A DNA stretch of 64,000 nt from Ianthella basta (GCA_964019415.1 OZ025868.1:5243871-5307870), one strand, 5' to 3'; counted from the stretch's first letter, positions 1 through 14,458 are shown. Translations and numbers: made by a program. Notes: generated by a model not told the origin, from the sequence alone.

Positions 1-560
1 TATAGTTAATGTTGGTGGAATAGCCCTTAAAGGAGGAACCATAGCTAAGTGATTAGCAGCAAAAGTGCGACACATATACATGCATACACAATGAGTGCAT
101 GCAGTTCACTGTAGTTACATGTCATTGTGGGCAGATGCTCTGGAATAGGTCTAGCTACGTAGCTACACACATGTACATGCACGTCATGAATGATACTTTG
201 GCTAATAAAACATCTTTACCCTCAATATTTTCACTCCAAATGAGCTCAGAGCAAAGAGGAATCAGTCACTCGCACTCAGTGAAGTTGGATTTCTGGGAGG
301 TTCAGAGACTAAGGACCAGTGAGCTCTGGAGTGTTGTGTACTGGTTGCGAGGCCCTTTCGTTCGCTGATGAAGTGTCTTTACCCTCGTTCTATCGCCACC
401 AACCGAACACAGTAGAAAGACGATGTAGTACTTAACACTCACCGAGGTCGGCGTTCAGGGAGGTCCAGGTTCCCAGAAAACTGTATAGCAGAGTGCCCTT
501 AAATTTGTCGTTGAGCGGCCATGTTTAGACCAGACCAACGAAAAAGGGGAATTCCCTGCT
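1..560 (+). repeat. Composite repeat copy 1 (two monomers)
   Basis: This stretch is nearly identical to 33931-34485, including flanking sequence, so the two are a recent duplication. It carries two ~160 bp monomers, each starting near the core ATCTTTACCCTC (about 210 and 375) and containing TTCAGGGAGGT or a close variant. The same monomer family appears at 9.7, 16.4, 26.2, 34.1, 51.1/54.1 and 56.9 kb. An 89-codon open frame crosses it, but I see no domain and read it as non-coding. Confidence 0.8.
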
Positions 561-2215
561 TCTGTAGTATGCATATGCAACAAGCGGTACCCGTGAAATG
601 ATGAAGGAACACAAGGCATGACCGATGTACGTAGCTAGCTACGAAGACAGCTAGCTCTAGCCACATAGCTAGCTTAGCTACATGCACATAAAGGTACATG
701 AGTAGCTCCAGTGTATGCAGAATATCAAGGCAACCTTTCGGGCTCCACCTGAGTCTCCCACTTCAGGTGTCTTACATAATTATTGTATAAATTGTACTGT
801 CCTCTTCTCCCTCCTGTATACATTCTGTCCATAGTTTTTTTGCAGCCTCTCCCATCGAACTAATGGAACGTAATGGAATGGATGTAATTTCATGCTTCAG
901 AGCTGTCAATGTTTGAAATACATAGGTGATCCAAACTGGGAATTTGCCATTTAAGGTGATTCATTTCTAAAGTTTCACCAGTGAAACCCAAGTGCACATG
1001 CTGTGTAGCTATATCCGCTTAGTGGTCATACAGGAAGCCACACTCCATTCACTTGTACAGCACAATACGGATTCATGACCTGGAGGGACAAACATGGAAA
1101 GGCAATTAAATATAGAAGACATACCTGCATGAGTCATGAGTGACCATAAAACAGAAACCGTGTGTACATATACGTACGGAGATATACCTATATACTAAAG
1201 AGAGAGAGCAGGTAATGGTTGACACATGGGCATGCACTGGTCCTGCAGTAGTCTCACATGAAGTTTAGCATGCAGTGAATAGAGAGTGATGTGGAATGAT
1301 TCCTGTGACCTGTTCAGCTTGACAAGTGAAATACTAATACAATTGTGTGCACATGACTGACTATTGTTAGCTCTCATATATAATATAAATACAATTATAT
1401 AATACATTCTCTGCTCAAAGTTAACAAATGTAGGTAAATGAGTGGAACATGTGACAGCATTAAAGGCGGAAATGCAACAGGGTGCATGCATACTCAGGCC
1501 TAGGGATGAAGTTAATGTGCCCAGGGCACTGAGGTATATACTACACAAACACTCATTGTGAAAGAAACCCTATGACTATAAACCACTGGTAACACAATCC
1601 CAACAACATTGTGCAGTTACATGTACCACAGCAGTGCTGTGAGTACAATTGGATTTAATGAAGGTCACCTGTGAGATGTCATAGACGCTTGACAAGGTAG
1701 CTGCCTACTGATCAAGTGTACAGCAAAGATCTTACTTCCTGTTTACTGTGATATAATAGCTAATTTAGAGTGTGTAGCATATAAATAATTATATATATAA
1801 TGCAATGATGCAGCTCATTGCACTAATTTTAATGCCACTCCCATGCACTCTCCATTTGCAATATATGGCCCAAGCTGAAGGGAGGATATATTTAACCGGC
1901 CACTAGTTCAATTACCTTGTAGCATCGTCACACAAGGCACTGCCCTACAGAATGTGTGTTATTTTATTAAAGGGGTGCGTGATTCCTTACAGTACATGGC
2001 CGGACACATGTTGACCCATCCCTCACTTTTACCCAAAGTTTGTTTAACTATGCTAACATGGCATTGCGGGAAGCATGATTAGTGCTAACTAGATCGAGAT
2101 ACTAGAACCACTCACCTCAAGACTGCTACATTGGATTAATATGCACATGCATGATTGGTACATTAGGATAAGCACACTCTTGTGAATCCAGCTATAATAT
2201 ATGCCATTACATATT
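561..2215. other. Intergenic, no gene seen
   Basis: AT-rich sequence with GCTA/ACGT runs near 630-690 and short TA-rich stretches near 1780-1800. I see no convincing exon on either strand. Confidence 0.5.
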
Positions 2216-2218
2216 AAT

Positions 2219-3130
2219 TATGTTGAGTAAGTCATTTGAAGCAGGAAATCAGTGTTATATGCATCTTGATGTCCTCCAACAACCGCCTGCCTAACAGATT
2301 GGACAGTTCCTTACAGCATTGCATGTACAGATGCAGAATGATACCCTATATAGATAAAAGCAATTGCAATGTCTGCATGCAGTCAATCCAGTTCTCTCAA
2401 CAATCAGTCGTAGGTTCAAGGAAATTGTTGGAAACATTTTATTCAGCGGAACCTGTCTAGGACAACTCCCTGTGGGCCAGTTCTAACTATACTTTATGAA
2501 GACAATAGCATCATGATAATAATAGAAAGTGCATAAATAAAGTTGAAAGTACAATATAACACTTCCAGTTGAAAATGAAACAATATCTATAGAAGGGAAA
2601 GTTGTTTTTGTGAACCTCTTATACGTTCTTGTGTACAGCATTAGTCTTGTACCCAGTCCAGCTCCGGTTGCCAGTTTCTCAATGGTTTCAAAGTTGGTCT
2701 GGTCAACTGAGCACACAGGCCAGCTGTTGATGACATCAATGTCATGATCACATGGGAGGAAACTAACATTGGGGGGGGGGGGGGGGGGGTAGGGAAGGGT
2801 TTATTATAATTATAGTGACATCATTCTAGAAATTCCCAAGGAGGAGAAGGTATCATAGCAATGAGAAGGGAATTATTCCTTTCCATCCCATCCATGAATG
2901 CACCACCACATGCACTGACTCATGATCAGCAAGGGCTCACTCAACTGTGAATTGCAGGACTTGTACAGCTGCCACAACAAGCAGTGAGGGTTGATGATGT
3001 CATGGGAGAGCGGTGCAAGGAGGGAGGTCTAGCTAGGGCTGTTACTGCATTAATATTGGGCCTTACAGGGATTCCCTTCACTCAGCTACTATGCTTACGT
3101 ACATACATGTGTACATCACCTGCATGCTCA
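2219..3130. repeat. Duplicated block, paralogous to 14.5-16.0 kb
   Basis: 2219-2460 resembles 14512-14720, and 2470-3130 resembles 15435-15990, for example the shared stretches GTTGAAAATGAAACAAT and CCACAA(C)AAGCAGTGAGG and the same order of landmarks. A 19-20 base G run at about 2770-2789 interrupts it. The divergence suggests an older duplication. No exon is recognised. Confidence 0.6.
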
Positions 3131-3775
3131 CATGAAAGATGTCATGCATGCAGTGTAGAAACATGTGCATACAATGTATACACATATGTATGCATTGCAT
3201 GACACATGTTGTGTGAATGTATGTGCACACTGCTGTACACATACACACAATGTACATATGTGAGTGTGTTTGTGTGTGTGTGTGTGCACATGCATGTGTG
3301 TGTGGAAATGACATGTTAGCTACCTTCTTACATGATCCTATGCACCTAAGAGATGGGACAATGACGGAGGATTGACCCAACTCTTTCTCCCTGATTTACC
3401 ACCAGTTGTAGTGGGAAGCCAGTGGAACCTAATGATGTACATGACTGACTGCTATGTACACAACCCATTGGCAGCAGTGCATGTAGTAGGTACATTTATG
3501 GGATGGTTAAAGGTATAAAGTATCTGGACCGGATCACTGTGTAGAGAGTGGGCTTCTTCCTAGTCAGCACTGAGGCCATAGAGCGTTTCTCACATGACTC
3601 TAATGAGTAGTGAACAGTCAGTATAACAAGTTATGTCAGTTGCAGCCATAGACTTGTTACATTATGTACTGCAATTCCTCCTTATAGAATAATGCTGACA
3701 TAGTGAGCAGTTACAAATACTATTGCACAGTTCTGTCTCTAGTGAATGTGTATATATGTCATATTCTCTGTTTCT
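3131..3775. other. Intergenic with short TG/CA-rich tract
   Basis: An interrupted TG-rich stretch runs from about 3225 to 3305. The rest is unique-looking non-coding sequence with no supported gene. Confidence 0.45.
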
Positions 3776-4990
3776 GCCAGTTGCAAGCTCGAGGGGTAGG
3801 CTCTAGAATCAACGAGGCACCATTGGATCTCCTCAACAACTAAAGTGTGGGCTTGAGGTGCCATCTGAAGACCATTTTGATGGAGCTCCCTATACACACG
3901 GTGATCTCTTAATATGCTCTGTTCTGAAAGGAGCTAGACATGATTCTACATCTAATGTATAACTTCACGGACATTAAAAATTTCGTCATTAACTACCCAA
4001 TGATGTCACAACAAAATGAAGGCCGCACAATCTCTTACGTATGTAGGCAGTGTAGTTGGACATTCAGAACTCTAACACCTTCCTTGTCTGTCTATACAAG
4101 CCTGATGAGCTCTCCTGTCCAGTCATGCTTCTACATGTCTTACAAGCTGCGTAAAGTGGGAGGGTTGACTACAAGAGTGAAATGCAATCAGTGCAAGCTA
4201 ATCAATACATTCCACACCCCTTATTTGCTTAGGAACAAACTTGGGGGTTGTGGGGTGGGGCATGTACATTAACTCAATAAGTGCAAGAGTGAAGAATATT
4301 GCTTAAAGTGCATAAACACACAATGGTATCTTTACAGAATGCAGTCACACACTCAATCCAAATTGGTCTGTTATTTAACACAGTAATCTCCAGAGTTTGA
4401 CTGGATCTGACGGATGCCCCTATGTGGAAGGCCTGCATTCGACATCAGCTAGTGTTATAACCAGGTTCCTGCAGGGCAAAAGATAAGCACATACTCACCT
4501 CACAACAAATCACGACTTTCATTTTAACATATATAAGCGGACAGCAGACAAGCACACAAGGCAGGCTACTGTCAACACCATTGGAACAAGGTAGTTAACA
4601 GCATCAAACCAGTTGAGTTGACTGTGAGCCCAACCACTGCTCTACATATTATACCCTTATTCTGCTTCCTTATTCTGATTCCTGCAGAGCAAAAGATAAG
4701 CATGAAACACACCTCAGTAAATGTACAACTGGCCTCATGGCATGGGGCACCAAAGTATTGTCCCACAGTGAGGAATGGGCTGATACATTACGTGTACATT
4801 TTCCAAAGGTCCACATGTCATTTTACTGGTTCAGCGTTGGATAGCAGAAATCCATTCTCTCTGCTTAATTCTCAACTAGCAAATGGGTGTGCTCACAGTA
4901 GCAACTACATAATTCACACCATGCAAGCTTGGCGCAATGTACTTTGCAGTCTAAAATATACCTGCAGTGGTGCATTATAGTCCAGCATAA
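3776..4990. repeat. Duplicated block, paralogous to 22.98-24.4 kb
   Basis: The block begins with CTGCCAGTTGCAAGCTCGAG and runs in parallel with 22981-24410, sharing landmarks such as CTGAAGTGTGGGCTTGAGG-like sequence, TCCAAATTGGTCTGTTA and the CCACAGTGAGGAATGGG stretch. Open frames of up to 120 codons inside it are not preserved in the other copy, so they are unlikely to be coding. Confidence 0.65.
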
Positions 4991-7249
<2,259 letters not shown>

Positions 7250-7250
<1 letters not shown>

Positions 7251-7890
7251 GCACCTATCAATCATTGTACCCCACTTGTTGGATTAGCACCAAAGTTGAG
7301 CCCAAGTGGTGGGAGGTTGGGATGGGGGGGGGGGGGGGGGAGGGGGGCTGCATCAGATGTGTGACAATCCCCACCTCTGGCCCTATAAGTTTGATATCAT
7401 ACTATATAAGATAAATAGTGGATAATATTACAATATCATAGGTTAAAGGATTGATGGAAGCTCTTCATCCTCGCTCGCTAGGAGAATGCTGATAAATTGA
7501 ATTTCTCCCTCTCCCCAGAGCTACCACATACACCAGTGAGAAGCCTATCATAGGGCACACCCTCTGGTGCACATGACTGGATTGTACGCATGTCCAAAGC
7601 AGCTGTGCATGTACTTGGCACGAATGTATTATTAAAGTTAATCAAATAAAGTGACTTAACCGGATCATTGCGTAGGCAGTGGGCTTGCCACCTGGTCAGC
7701 AGTGAGGCCATAGAGCAAATCCCACATAACTCCAATAAGTGCAGAACTCTTTATGCACCTATCAATCGTTGTCCCCACGTCCCCCACCTCGGGAAGCCCC
7801 AGGTAAGAGGTGGGGATTGTCGCTTTGTTGCTGCTCTTTTCCCCACCTCTTGGGCGCAACTTTGGTGTGAATCCCCACCCCAATAGGTAC
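7250..7890. repeat. Degenerate inverted repeat pair with poly-G tract
   Basis: 7250-7320 (AGCACCAAAGTTGAGCCCAAG and surroundings) reappears inverted at about 7835-7880 (TTGGGCGCAACTTTGGTGTG). A ~20 base G tract sits at about 7325-7345. The CCCCACCTCTTGG-type motifs recur within the block, so it is likely a degraded foldback or MITE-type element. Confidence 0.5.
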
Positions 7891-7962
7891 CCTTGAACCC
7901 AGACCCATTCCGCCATTTTATAATTAGCGGAATGGGTCTGGGTTCAAGACTACCCAATAGGT
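7879..7962. repeat. Perfect 22-bp hairpin between 10-bp direct repeats
   Basis: Arms 7892-7913 and 7927-7948 are perfect reverse complements (22 bp) around a 13-base AT-rich loop. The unit lies between identical direct repeats CCCAATAGGT at 7879-7888 and 7953-7962. This looks like a tiny palindromic insertion with a target-site-like duplication, or a palindrome made during repair. Confidence 0.8.
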
Positions 7963-8513
7963 GGGGAACACCATTCAAACAGTTGGTAGCGCATCAGTTC
8001 TTTTTACAGGCTAACCAATGCCCGACCCCTGGGGCTACAATTACCATGTATGTATTGTTTAATCATGTGCGCTTGTCTTAAAGATGTGTGCTGCATGCAC
8101 TGATTAGTGTACTGTATGGGTTGTTCAGAGTCAGTGTTCTCATGTTCCTTGTTAATGGTCTGTGCAGAGTGCAGACATACATGGCACTGAATGTTAATGT
8201 CTATGCCTGTGCTGTTGGAAGCTGGAGGTATACAATATTATCATTCTGGATCAATCTTTTTCATCATCAAGCATGCATTTCATGAGTTGAACCAAAGCAG
8301 TGACATACCTACCAAGGAAAGTTTACATCAGTACCTATATATTAAGCATGCTGCAACCAGCAATTCTAGGTTGTCACAGTAACCGCCCAAGTTGTCTGGG
8401 GGGGAGGAATGGAGTGAAGGTTACCATGGTGCATGAGAACAGCATAAACAATTATGTAAAATATGTTTATACACACATGGGGGGCCAGTAAACATTGAAT
8501 ATAGTTATAAGTC

Positions 8514-8586
8514 AAATGATGACTATTCATAAAGGTGGGAGGAAGGCTAGTGATGACTATTCATTAAGGTGGGAGGCAGGTTAGTG
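8514..8586. repeat. Short tandem duplication
   Basis: A unit of about 36 bp containing GATGACTATTCAT(A/T)AAGGTGGGAGG occurs twice in tandem. Confidence 0.75.
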
Positions 8587-8589
8587 CAG

Positions 8590-9320
8590 GTACAGCGCAG
8601 GCCTCAGAGGTCAGCACAATGAGCACATTCTCAAGTGGCCTTCGCATGCAAATAGCTGCAGCTCACCTTCACACACTGATTTTGAGTTTTTCTGTGAGTT
8701 GTGATCTGATAAATATGCTAGCAATATCATCACTGGCAACATTGAACAGTATATAGGTAATGTATGTTCTATGTGGTGCAAACCATCACAGGGGGTAGCT
8801 AGGTTTCACTGCAGTATGCTACCAAATAAAGGAGATGATAGACATATGCATAAATATAATCATACAAACTTGACTGCACATGGAATGGCAGCAGCACAAA
8901 AGCATAAGATACAAGTACCAATTTAGCCAAAAGCACACAATGTCATGAATTGTGGCATGCGTGGCATAGCATTGCTTCACTGTGAAGATTGGGGCAATAC
9001 AGTGAGTATAACTTTCTGAAGGGTCCGGATGCCATTTTCATTGGCTAATCAATTGGGGGAATTCCTTTCTTGTATCACTAGCTCGTGACTGCAATTGCAC
9101 ATTGATATAATTATTGATGCCATAACTATGTACATTATTGCAGCAATATTGTGTATGAATTGCATGTGGTGCAACAAATAACAACATGTAGTTGTATGGT
9201 TACCTAATCATTGTAGAAAGAGCTGCTGCTACATAGCTATGTAAGTACACTCACATGTGTTTATAACACTGTGCAGATTCTGAGAAGAACACCACATCAA
9301 CAGACAAGATGGTATTAAAC
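8590..9320. other. Intergenic, no gene seen
   Basis: Non-coding, AT-rich sequence with no supported exon. Confidence 0.4.
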
Positions 9321-9326
9321 TTGTTA

Positions 9327-10900
9327 CCCAGCACCCCTAATGGTCAATCTGAAATATTAACATCTCCATCTATCCATGTGACTAGTAGGCCAGCAGCAAT
9401 AGAAATGATCATTGCATATCAATGCATCAAGATTGCAGAGAATCAAATGTGACTTTTTAATTATGCCAGTCCAGTAGTTAGCATGCACCAGCTCAGTGAG
9501 TAGCTACGGACACCAGGGCAAACAGAATAGCACTTGGTAAGGAGGTACCTTAAGTGACTAATACCAAATGTGCAAAACATATACAAGTCATGCATACACA
9601 ATAACTGTATGAGGTTCACCATAGCTACATACATATGTCATACTGGGCAGATGCTCTAGAATAGGTTTTGTGTACAAGGCTACATGTACAATGTATATAG
9701 TGACACTTTCGCAAATAAAGCTACTTTATCTTCAATAAATACCCTCCAAAAGAACATAGTGCAAAGAGAGATCAGTCCTTCACACTCAGTGAAGTCGGAT
9801 TTCTGGGAGGTTCAGGGACTAAGGACCAGTGAGCTCTGGAGTGTTGTGTACTGGTTGGGCGTTGGGTATGTTCAATAATAAAGTATCTTTACCCTCGATC
9901 AATTGCCTCCAAACGAACACATTGGCAAGAAGAGTTGGTCATCAACATTTCCTGAAGTCGGAATTCAGGGAGGAGCAGGGACTAAGGAACAGTAATCAGT
10001 TGAACATTGCGTGCTGTTGGAGAGCTACGTACATTTACCAATTAAACATCTTTACCCTCGCTCGGTCGCCTCCAAACGAACACAGTAGCAAGAAGATGCA
10101 GTACTTAACACTCACTGAGTTTGGCGTTCAGGGAGGATCAGGTTCTTGGGAAATGGTATAACAGAGTGCCTCGCTGAAGGAGGTCGAGCGGCCATGATTT
10201 CAGGATCAGGAAGCAATGGGGAAATTCCCTGCAACCACATATACAGCGCTATAGCACTCTACGTCGAATGTAACTTCAACAGCAGGGGACCGCTCTGAGG
10301 GTGTTTAGCTAAGTTCTATAGCTAGACATACATGTTTTAGGATCTGGCAGCCAGGGGCAATTCCCTACAACTAGACCAAGGTCCAAATAATGACGCACAT
10401 ATTAAGCTATAGCACTCTTATACGGTGTACCTCTGCGTCAAGCATAACATCAGCAGTAGCTTAACTGCTAGGGGACCACTTCGAGGGTGTGTAGTTAAGT
10501 AGCAAGCAAGACTTTATTACACCACCTTGCTAGCTGCATTTGTGGTGATCAAGGTAGCTAGCCAAATGAAATTGCACAGTTAATTAAGTGCATGCCACTT
10601 ATAATGTTATAGGCTGACTGCTAGAGTATGCAGCTATCGATCTGTTTATGATGATGTATAATGCCATTTCTTGTCATGTACCATGCCAATGCTCATTCAT
10701 CCATTCCTGCACCTCATTTGGCACAGAGCAAATAGATAGGTACGTAAGATACAGAGAGAACTGGTGCATGACAGTACACAATAATCTAATGCCACATTTC
10801 TGAAAGCTAAAGTGACAACTAATGAATGATTTGTTGCAACTGAAATTCTTATTATCAGCCTGGTTGACCTCGTTTCTTTCCATGTTGATGTATATAGCTA
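9327..10900 (+). repeat. Composite repeat copy 2 with flanking unit (three monomers)
   Basis: A ~1.6 kb unit shared with 16.03-17.5, 25.76-27.3, 54.07-54.95 and 56.46-57.5 kb. It starts with a block containing TGTTACCCAGCA and CATATCAATGCATCAAGATTGCAGAG. Three tandem ~150-160 bp monomers follow, with cores near 9722, 9886 and 10051. It ends in shared sequence such as AAAGTGACAACTAATGAATG. Open frames across the monomers recur in other copies but contain no known domain. Confidence 0.8.
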
Positions 10901-11046
10901 CTGCTATGTAGCTATGTATAGAGCCAACTCAATGGACAGGTATGTACAGTGGATTAACTTGTTTTTACACCATGCTTTCATGCACAATGCTGCATAGAAA
11001 GTGCTAAACTGATGTTTCGAAATGCATGGACCTATACAGCAACTAG

Positions 11047-11198
11047 TTACTTTGTACAATCTACAATACAACTTGACATCACATTGATGTACTTGCTCTC
11101 TTGTGACTTGTAGCTCATCTCAATGGGCAGGTAGGATGGGTTAGCCTGCATCTTCTCTCCCTCCTCCTCCTCCTCCTCCCTTGTTGGTGGCTTCTTTC
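11047..11198 (-). pseudogene. Orphan cytoplasmic-tail exon D of the Ig-FN3 receptor family
   Basis: The exon reads in frame from an acceptor (TTAG at 11202-11199) in phase 1. It encodes a Glu-rich stretch, then GEKMQANPSYLPIEM, SYKSQES and KYINV, matching the tail exons of copies A (12248-12103) and C (27562-27408). The family stop codon is bypassed: an ATG insertion and a changed stop extend it to IVDCTK before TAA. No transmembrane, FN3 or Ig exon lies directly upstream, where a (CA)n tract and AACCTTTTA(T/C)GGAT sequence shared with 28.0 kb are found instead. It is most likely a remnant of a partial gene duplication. Use as an alternative last exon of gene A, about 1 kb further on, cannot be excluded. 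Confidence 0.65.
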
Positions 11199-11222
11199 CT
11201 AACATAGCTAACCTTTTATGGA

Positions 11223-11434
<212 letters not shown>

Positions 11435-11439
11435 ACAGA

Positions 11440-12095
11440 CATTGTATATAAGTAGCTGTATATGTATATAAATATGTAATTTATTTAATATCTTTATATA
11501 ATATTTGTGTGTATTAGAACTACGTAAGTGATGGAATGGGCTAAGCAGCTACTGTCTGCAAGGGGCCAGTAACGCTCATTGCATTGAAGTGACCCTGCCC
11601 GACACCACAACAATGGGGTGGCTCCACACAGCACTGAGTTTTGCTTTGCTGAGCTCATCAGTTTTAGATATATGAGGCTGTCGGAGGTCACCACCAGTGC
11701 CCCATGACCATGATGGTCAGTGAGAGGCACCTTGCACACTGATATTATTGCACGCTATCTACAAAGCTCTTGCCAATCGCATGATTTGTACTGACACAAG
11801 CAGTTGACAGGCAGTGCACTGTGTGCCCATACAATTGTTGTCATTGTACATACATCTGTGTGCTATACTTCTTGCTCTCAGCAGTGAATGTTCAACAAAG
11901 CATATATAGCCACGTGCACATGCTTGACCATAAATGGAGCACACTAAATATAGTATATACATGAATGTTGAGCTCACATGAGACTATATATGTGAGTACA
12001 GTTCATGCAAGTGCCAAACAAAAGTTTGAATGTGAAAACTAATGAATGCTTGCTGTAACTGAAAATACATTCAAGGAATTGCAATTCTGAATGAG
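11440..12095. other. Spacer downstream of gene A
   Basis: AT-rich non-coding sequence between the stop codon of gene A and the (CA)n tract. No exon is recognised. Confidence 0.4.
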
Positions 12096-12102
12096 CCCCA
12101 AT

Positions 12103-13905
12103 CTACAATGATGTATTGACTGCCGTTGGATTCATCATCTCAATGGGCAAGTAGGATGGGTTAGCCTGCATCTTCTCTCCATCCTCCTCTTCCTCCCTTG
12201 TTGGTGGCTCCTCCCCTTCTGGACCTGCTTTGACACTGTCCCCTCCCCCTGCATGGAAGGAGGCAGCAGCCCTGCTTCACAGGAGGGACTGGGACAGCTG
12301 AGGGGTGCTGCACAACTCACCACCTCTCGGCTCAGCTCTGCACCTCTGCAGTCTCTTGTACATCACTGCATGCACCACTGCACTGACTGTGCAGGTGGAC
12401 AGTGACAGTGTCAACACAAGTGACAGGAGGACTGACAACACTGTAAGGCTACTGCATGACGCAAATTACAATTAAATACATACTTATAATGGACTCCTCA
12501 GTACATTCAGGAACGATCATGAAATGGTCTGTATCTGCTATTATGTAGCTAGTAAAGTTATATATATTACAAACGTGCATACCGGTCATAGACCTTCTCC
12601 TGCACAGAAGAAGCACCACAAAGACACTCACAACACCAATGAGCATGAATAGACCTCCAGCAACTCCTCCAATAACGCTTCCAACAACACCACCCGCAAT
12701 AAATTGGCTACTTCCTGTACTTGTAGTATTGCCTGAAGAATAAGCAGGGAGGAACAGCACAAATAGGTAAGATACATGTGCACGCGTATCTGTTAGGATG
12801 CAGGATCACATTACAGGATGCATATGTGTATGGTGTTAATTTTGTACATTTTTATACAGAGGGATACATAACTCTTTATACCGTTGAGTGCATGAACATA
12901 TTATATAGCCTTTCAACCATTTCATGATCAGTCTATGAAATTAATAATGCATGGGTATGGTACATTGGTACATGGATCTTACAGCACTTATATAAAAATT
13001 ATGGCATCTCTCACCATGACCATCATCAGTAGTGAAGTTCCCTATGACCTTTGCCCTCTGTTCATCTGCTCCCTCTCCCTTCCTCATAGCCTCCACCTCA
13101 ATCCTGTAAGTGGTGCCAGGTTGGAGGGAGGTCAGAGTGTGGGAGGTGTCACTGTCAGCAAGTTGGGTGACAGTGATGGAGCCATCTTGGGTGGAGTGAG
13201 ACACAGTGAAGGAGTAGCACTTGGGGTAGCCAGCTGACCAGGTGACATACAAGGTGGTGGCTGTCCTGCTTGCTAACATCAAGGCAGAGAGAGTCACTTC
13301 GGCAGCTGAGGTATTAATGATTATATTATAATGGATGTGCTATTAAATTCAAGGCATGAAAGAATTAAGTAGCTGCAACTACTGGAGACACTGCAGTGCT
13401 TATTTCTTACTTTCCATATCCATTTTGGCATAGTTATTGCTGTGCTCTACCGTTCCATTAGTTAGAGTTGCCGCACATTGATACCTCTCCTTCAAGTTAG
13501 TGTAGTTGTCCACAACTACCTCCTGATAGGTGCTGGTGGGATTGCTGGCAGTGTGTCCAAGGAAGCGTGATACATTGGTTGTCCCTGACTTCATCCCAAT
13601 GACCCATACCACAGCAGTCACTCCCTCCACACCATCATACTGACACCTGAGGATGATGTTACCAGTTCTACACACATAAGGGGCAGCTGGGTGGGTCTGA
13701 GTGAGGACCACTGAACCTGTGCAAAACAGCGTGGTAAAAACCACTTGCAATTGATTAGCTAGATCTCAAACTTGTGCATTATCAAGATTACACCTATATA
13801 ACGTACATTCATACATGTACAGCTTGATACAGTGTGCTAATTACCTTTTGTTCGTGACAACATCCAAGATAGTAGCACAGCCAAAAACTTGATGAACTCC
13901 TCCAT
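12103..13905 (-). CDS. Gene A: complete Ig-FN3 single-pass membrane receptor
   Basis: Five exons: 13905-13845 (signal peptide), 13716-13411 (Ig), 13305-13015 (FN3), 12732-12583 (transmembrane) and 12248-12103 (tail, TAG stop). All junctions are GT-AG and phase 1, giving 317 residues. The start is the ATG at 13905, followed by a hydrophobic leader (MEEFIKFLAVLLSW), with a TATATATA box about 33 bp further upstream. The Ig domain (about 21-122) has Cys45, Trp58 and the YQC motif with Cys101. The FN3 domain (124-219) has Trp145 and LQPGTTYRIEV. Asn-X-Ser/Thr sites lie at 68, 91 and 107. A Gly-rich juxtamembrane stretch leads into a transmembrane helix at about 239-262, then CRRR. The tail has an acidic run and NPSYLPIEM, then ends differently from copies C and D. 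By family analogy it is a plasma-membrane adhesion or recognition receptor; its ligand is unknown. Confidence 0.78.
12321..12451 (-). pseudogene. Relic transmembrane exon inside gene A
   Basis: This sequence lies between the used transmembrane exon and the tail exon of gene A. It is homologous to the transmembrane exon of copy C (27778-27635): hydrophobic LLSLVLTLSL, then VVHAVMYKRLQR, and a donor GGTG|GTGAGT. In gene A the start of the exon has lost bases next to the acceptor ATGCAG. Entered in phase 1, as the family requires, it meets a stop after about 13 codons. Skipping it restores the phase (1 to 1), so it is probably a dead exon superseded by the one at 12732-12583. Confidence 0.65.
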
Positions 13906-13934
13906 CTTGTTGAATGGCTGGTCAAGGTAGTTTT

Positions 13935-13952
13935 CAGTTATATATATAAATT
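13935..13952 (-). promoter_or_regulatory. TATA-like box of gene A
   Basis: On the minus strand TTTATATATATAAC lies about 33-45 bp upstream of the chosen ATG at 13905, a spacing compatible with a very short 5' leader. This is inferred from position only. Confidence 0.4.
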
Positions 13953-14185
13953 CTGCACACGTGCACATGCCATGTCTAAGGTCATTATCCATGCATGAAG
14001 ACAGACGATCAAGTGGAAACAGTAGGAACACATACAGCTAGAATAGTTATGACTAATTCAGTAATATGAATAACCATGGGTACTTATTGCGTGTGTAAAA
14101 ATGATAAGATGCATATGCTCAGACAGCCTATAGTGTATACTTTCATCTTCTCTCTGCACTTCTGTCTTGCTGTACACTTCGCAGT

Positions 14186-14300
14186 TGAAGGCTTACAGAT
14201 CTACAAGGGAAGACGTGAGCATCACCAAACAAACCTTCATGATACTATCAAACTGCTCTAAAGCACCACCATGGCCAGCAAGCACTCAAAGTGCTAATGG
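14186..14300 (+). mobile_element. Small fragment of a non-LTR retrotransposon 3' end
   Basis: The translated stretch YKGRREHHQTNLHDTI matches YKGRRGRHQTNLLETI in the minus-strand fragment at 37.77-38.17 kb. Only about 25 codons are recognisable. It is a dead remnant of the same family. Confidence 0.55.
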
Positions 14301-14415
14301 CATTGAAACTCGAGAGCTACTTGAAGATCCACAAGAAAAGACTGATTGCAATTATAATTACAAATTAAAACTATCATGTTTTTACGTACTGTTGTAGTTA
14401 CCAGTTAAATTATGC

Positions 14416-14458
14416 ATGATTATTTTGTACTTCAAATGATTATTTTGTACTTCAAAAT
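14416..14458. repeat. 20-bp tandem duplication
   Basis: ATGATTATTTTGTACTTCAA occurs twice in direct succession. Confidence 0.85.

Noticed and set aside
3940..4272. 110-codon frame with CxxC-like pairs
   Set aside because: The paralogous block at 23.1-23.5 kb does not keep the frame, so there is no sign of selection.
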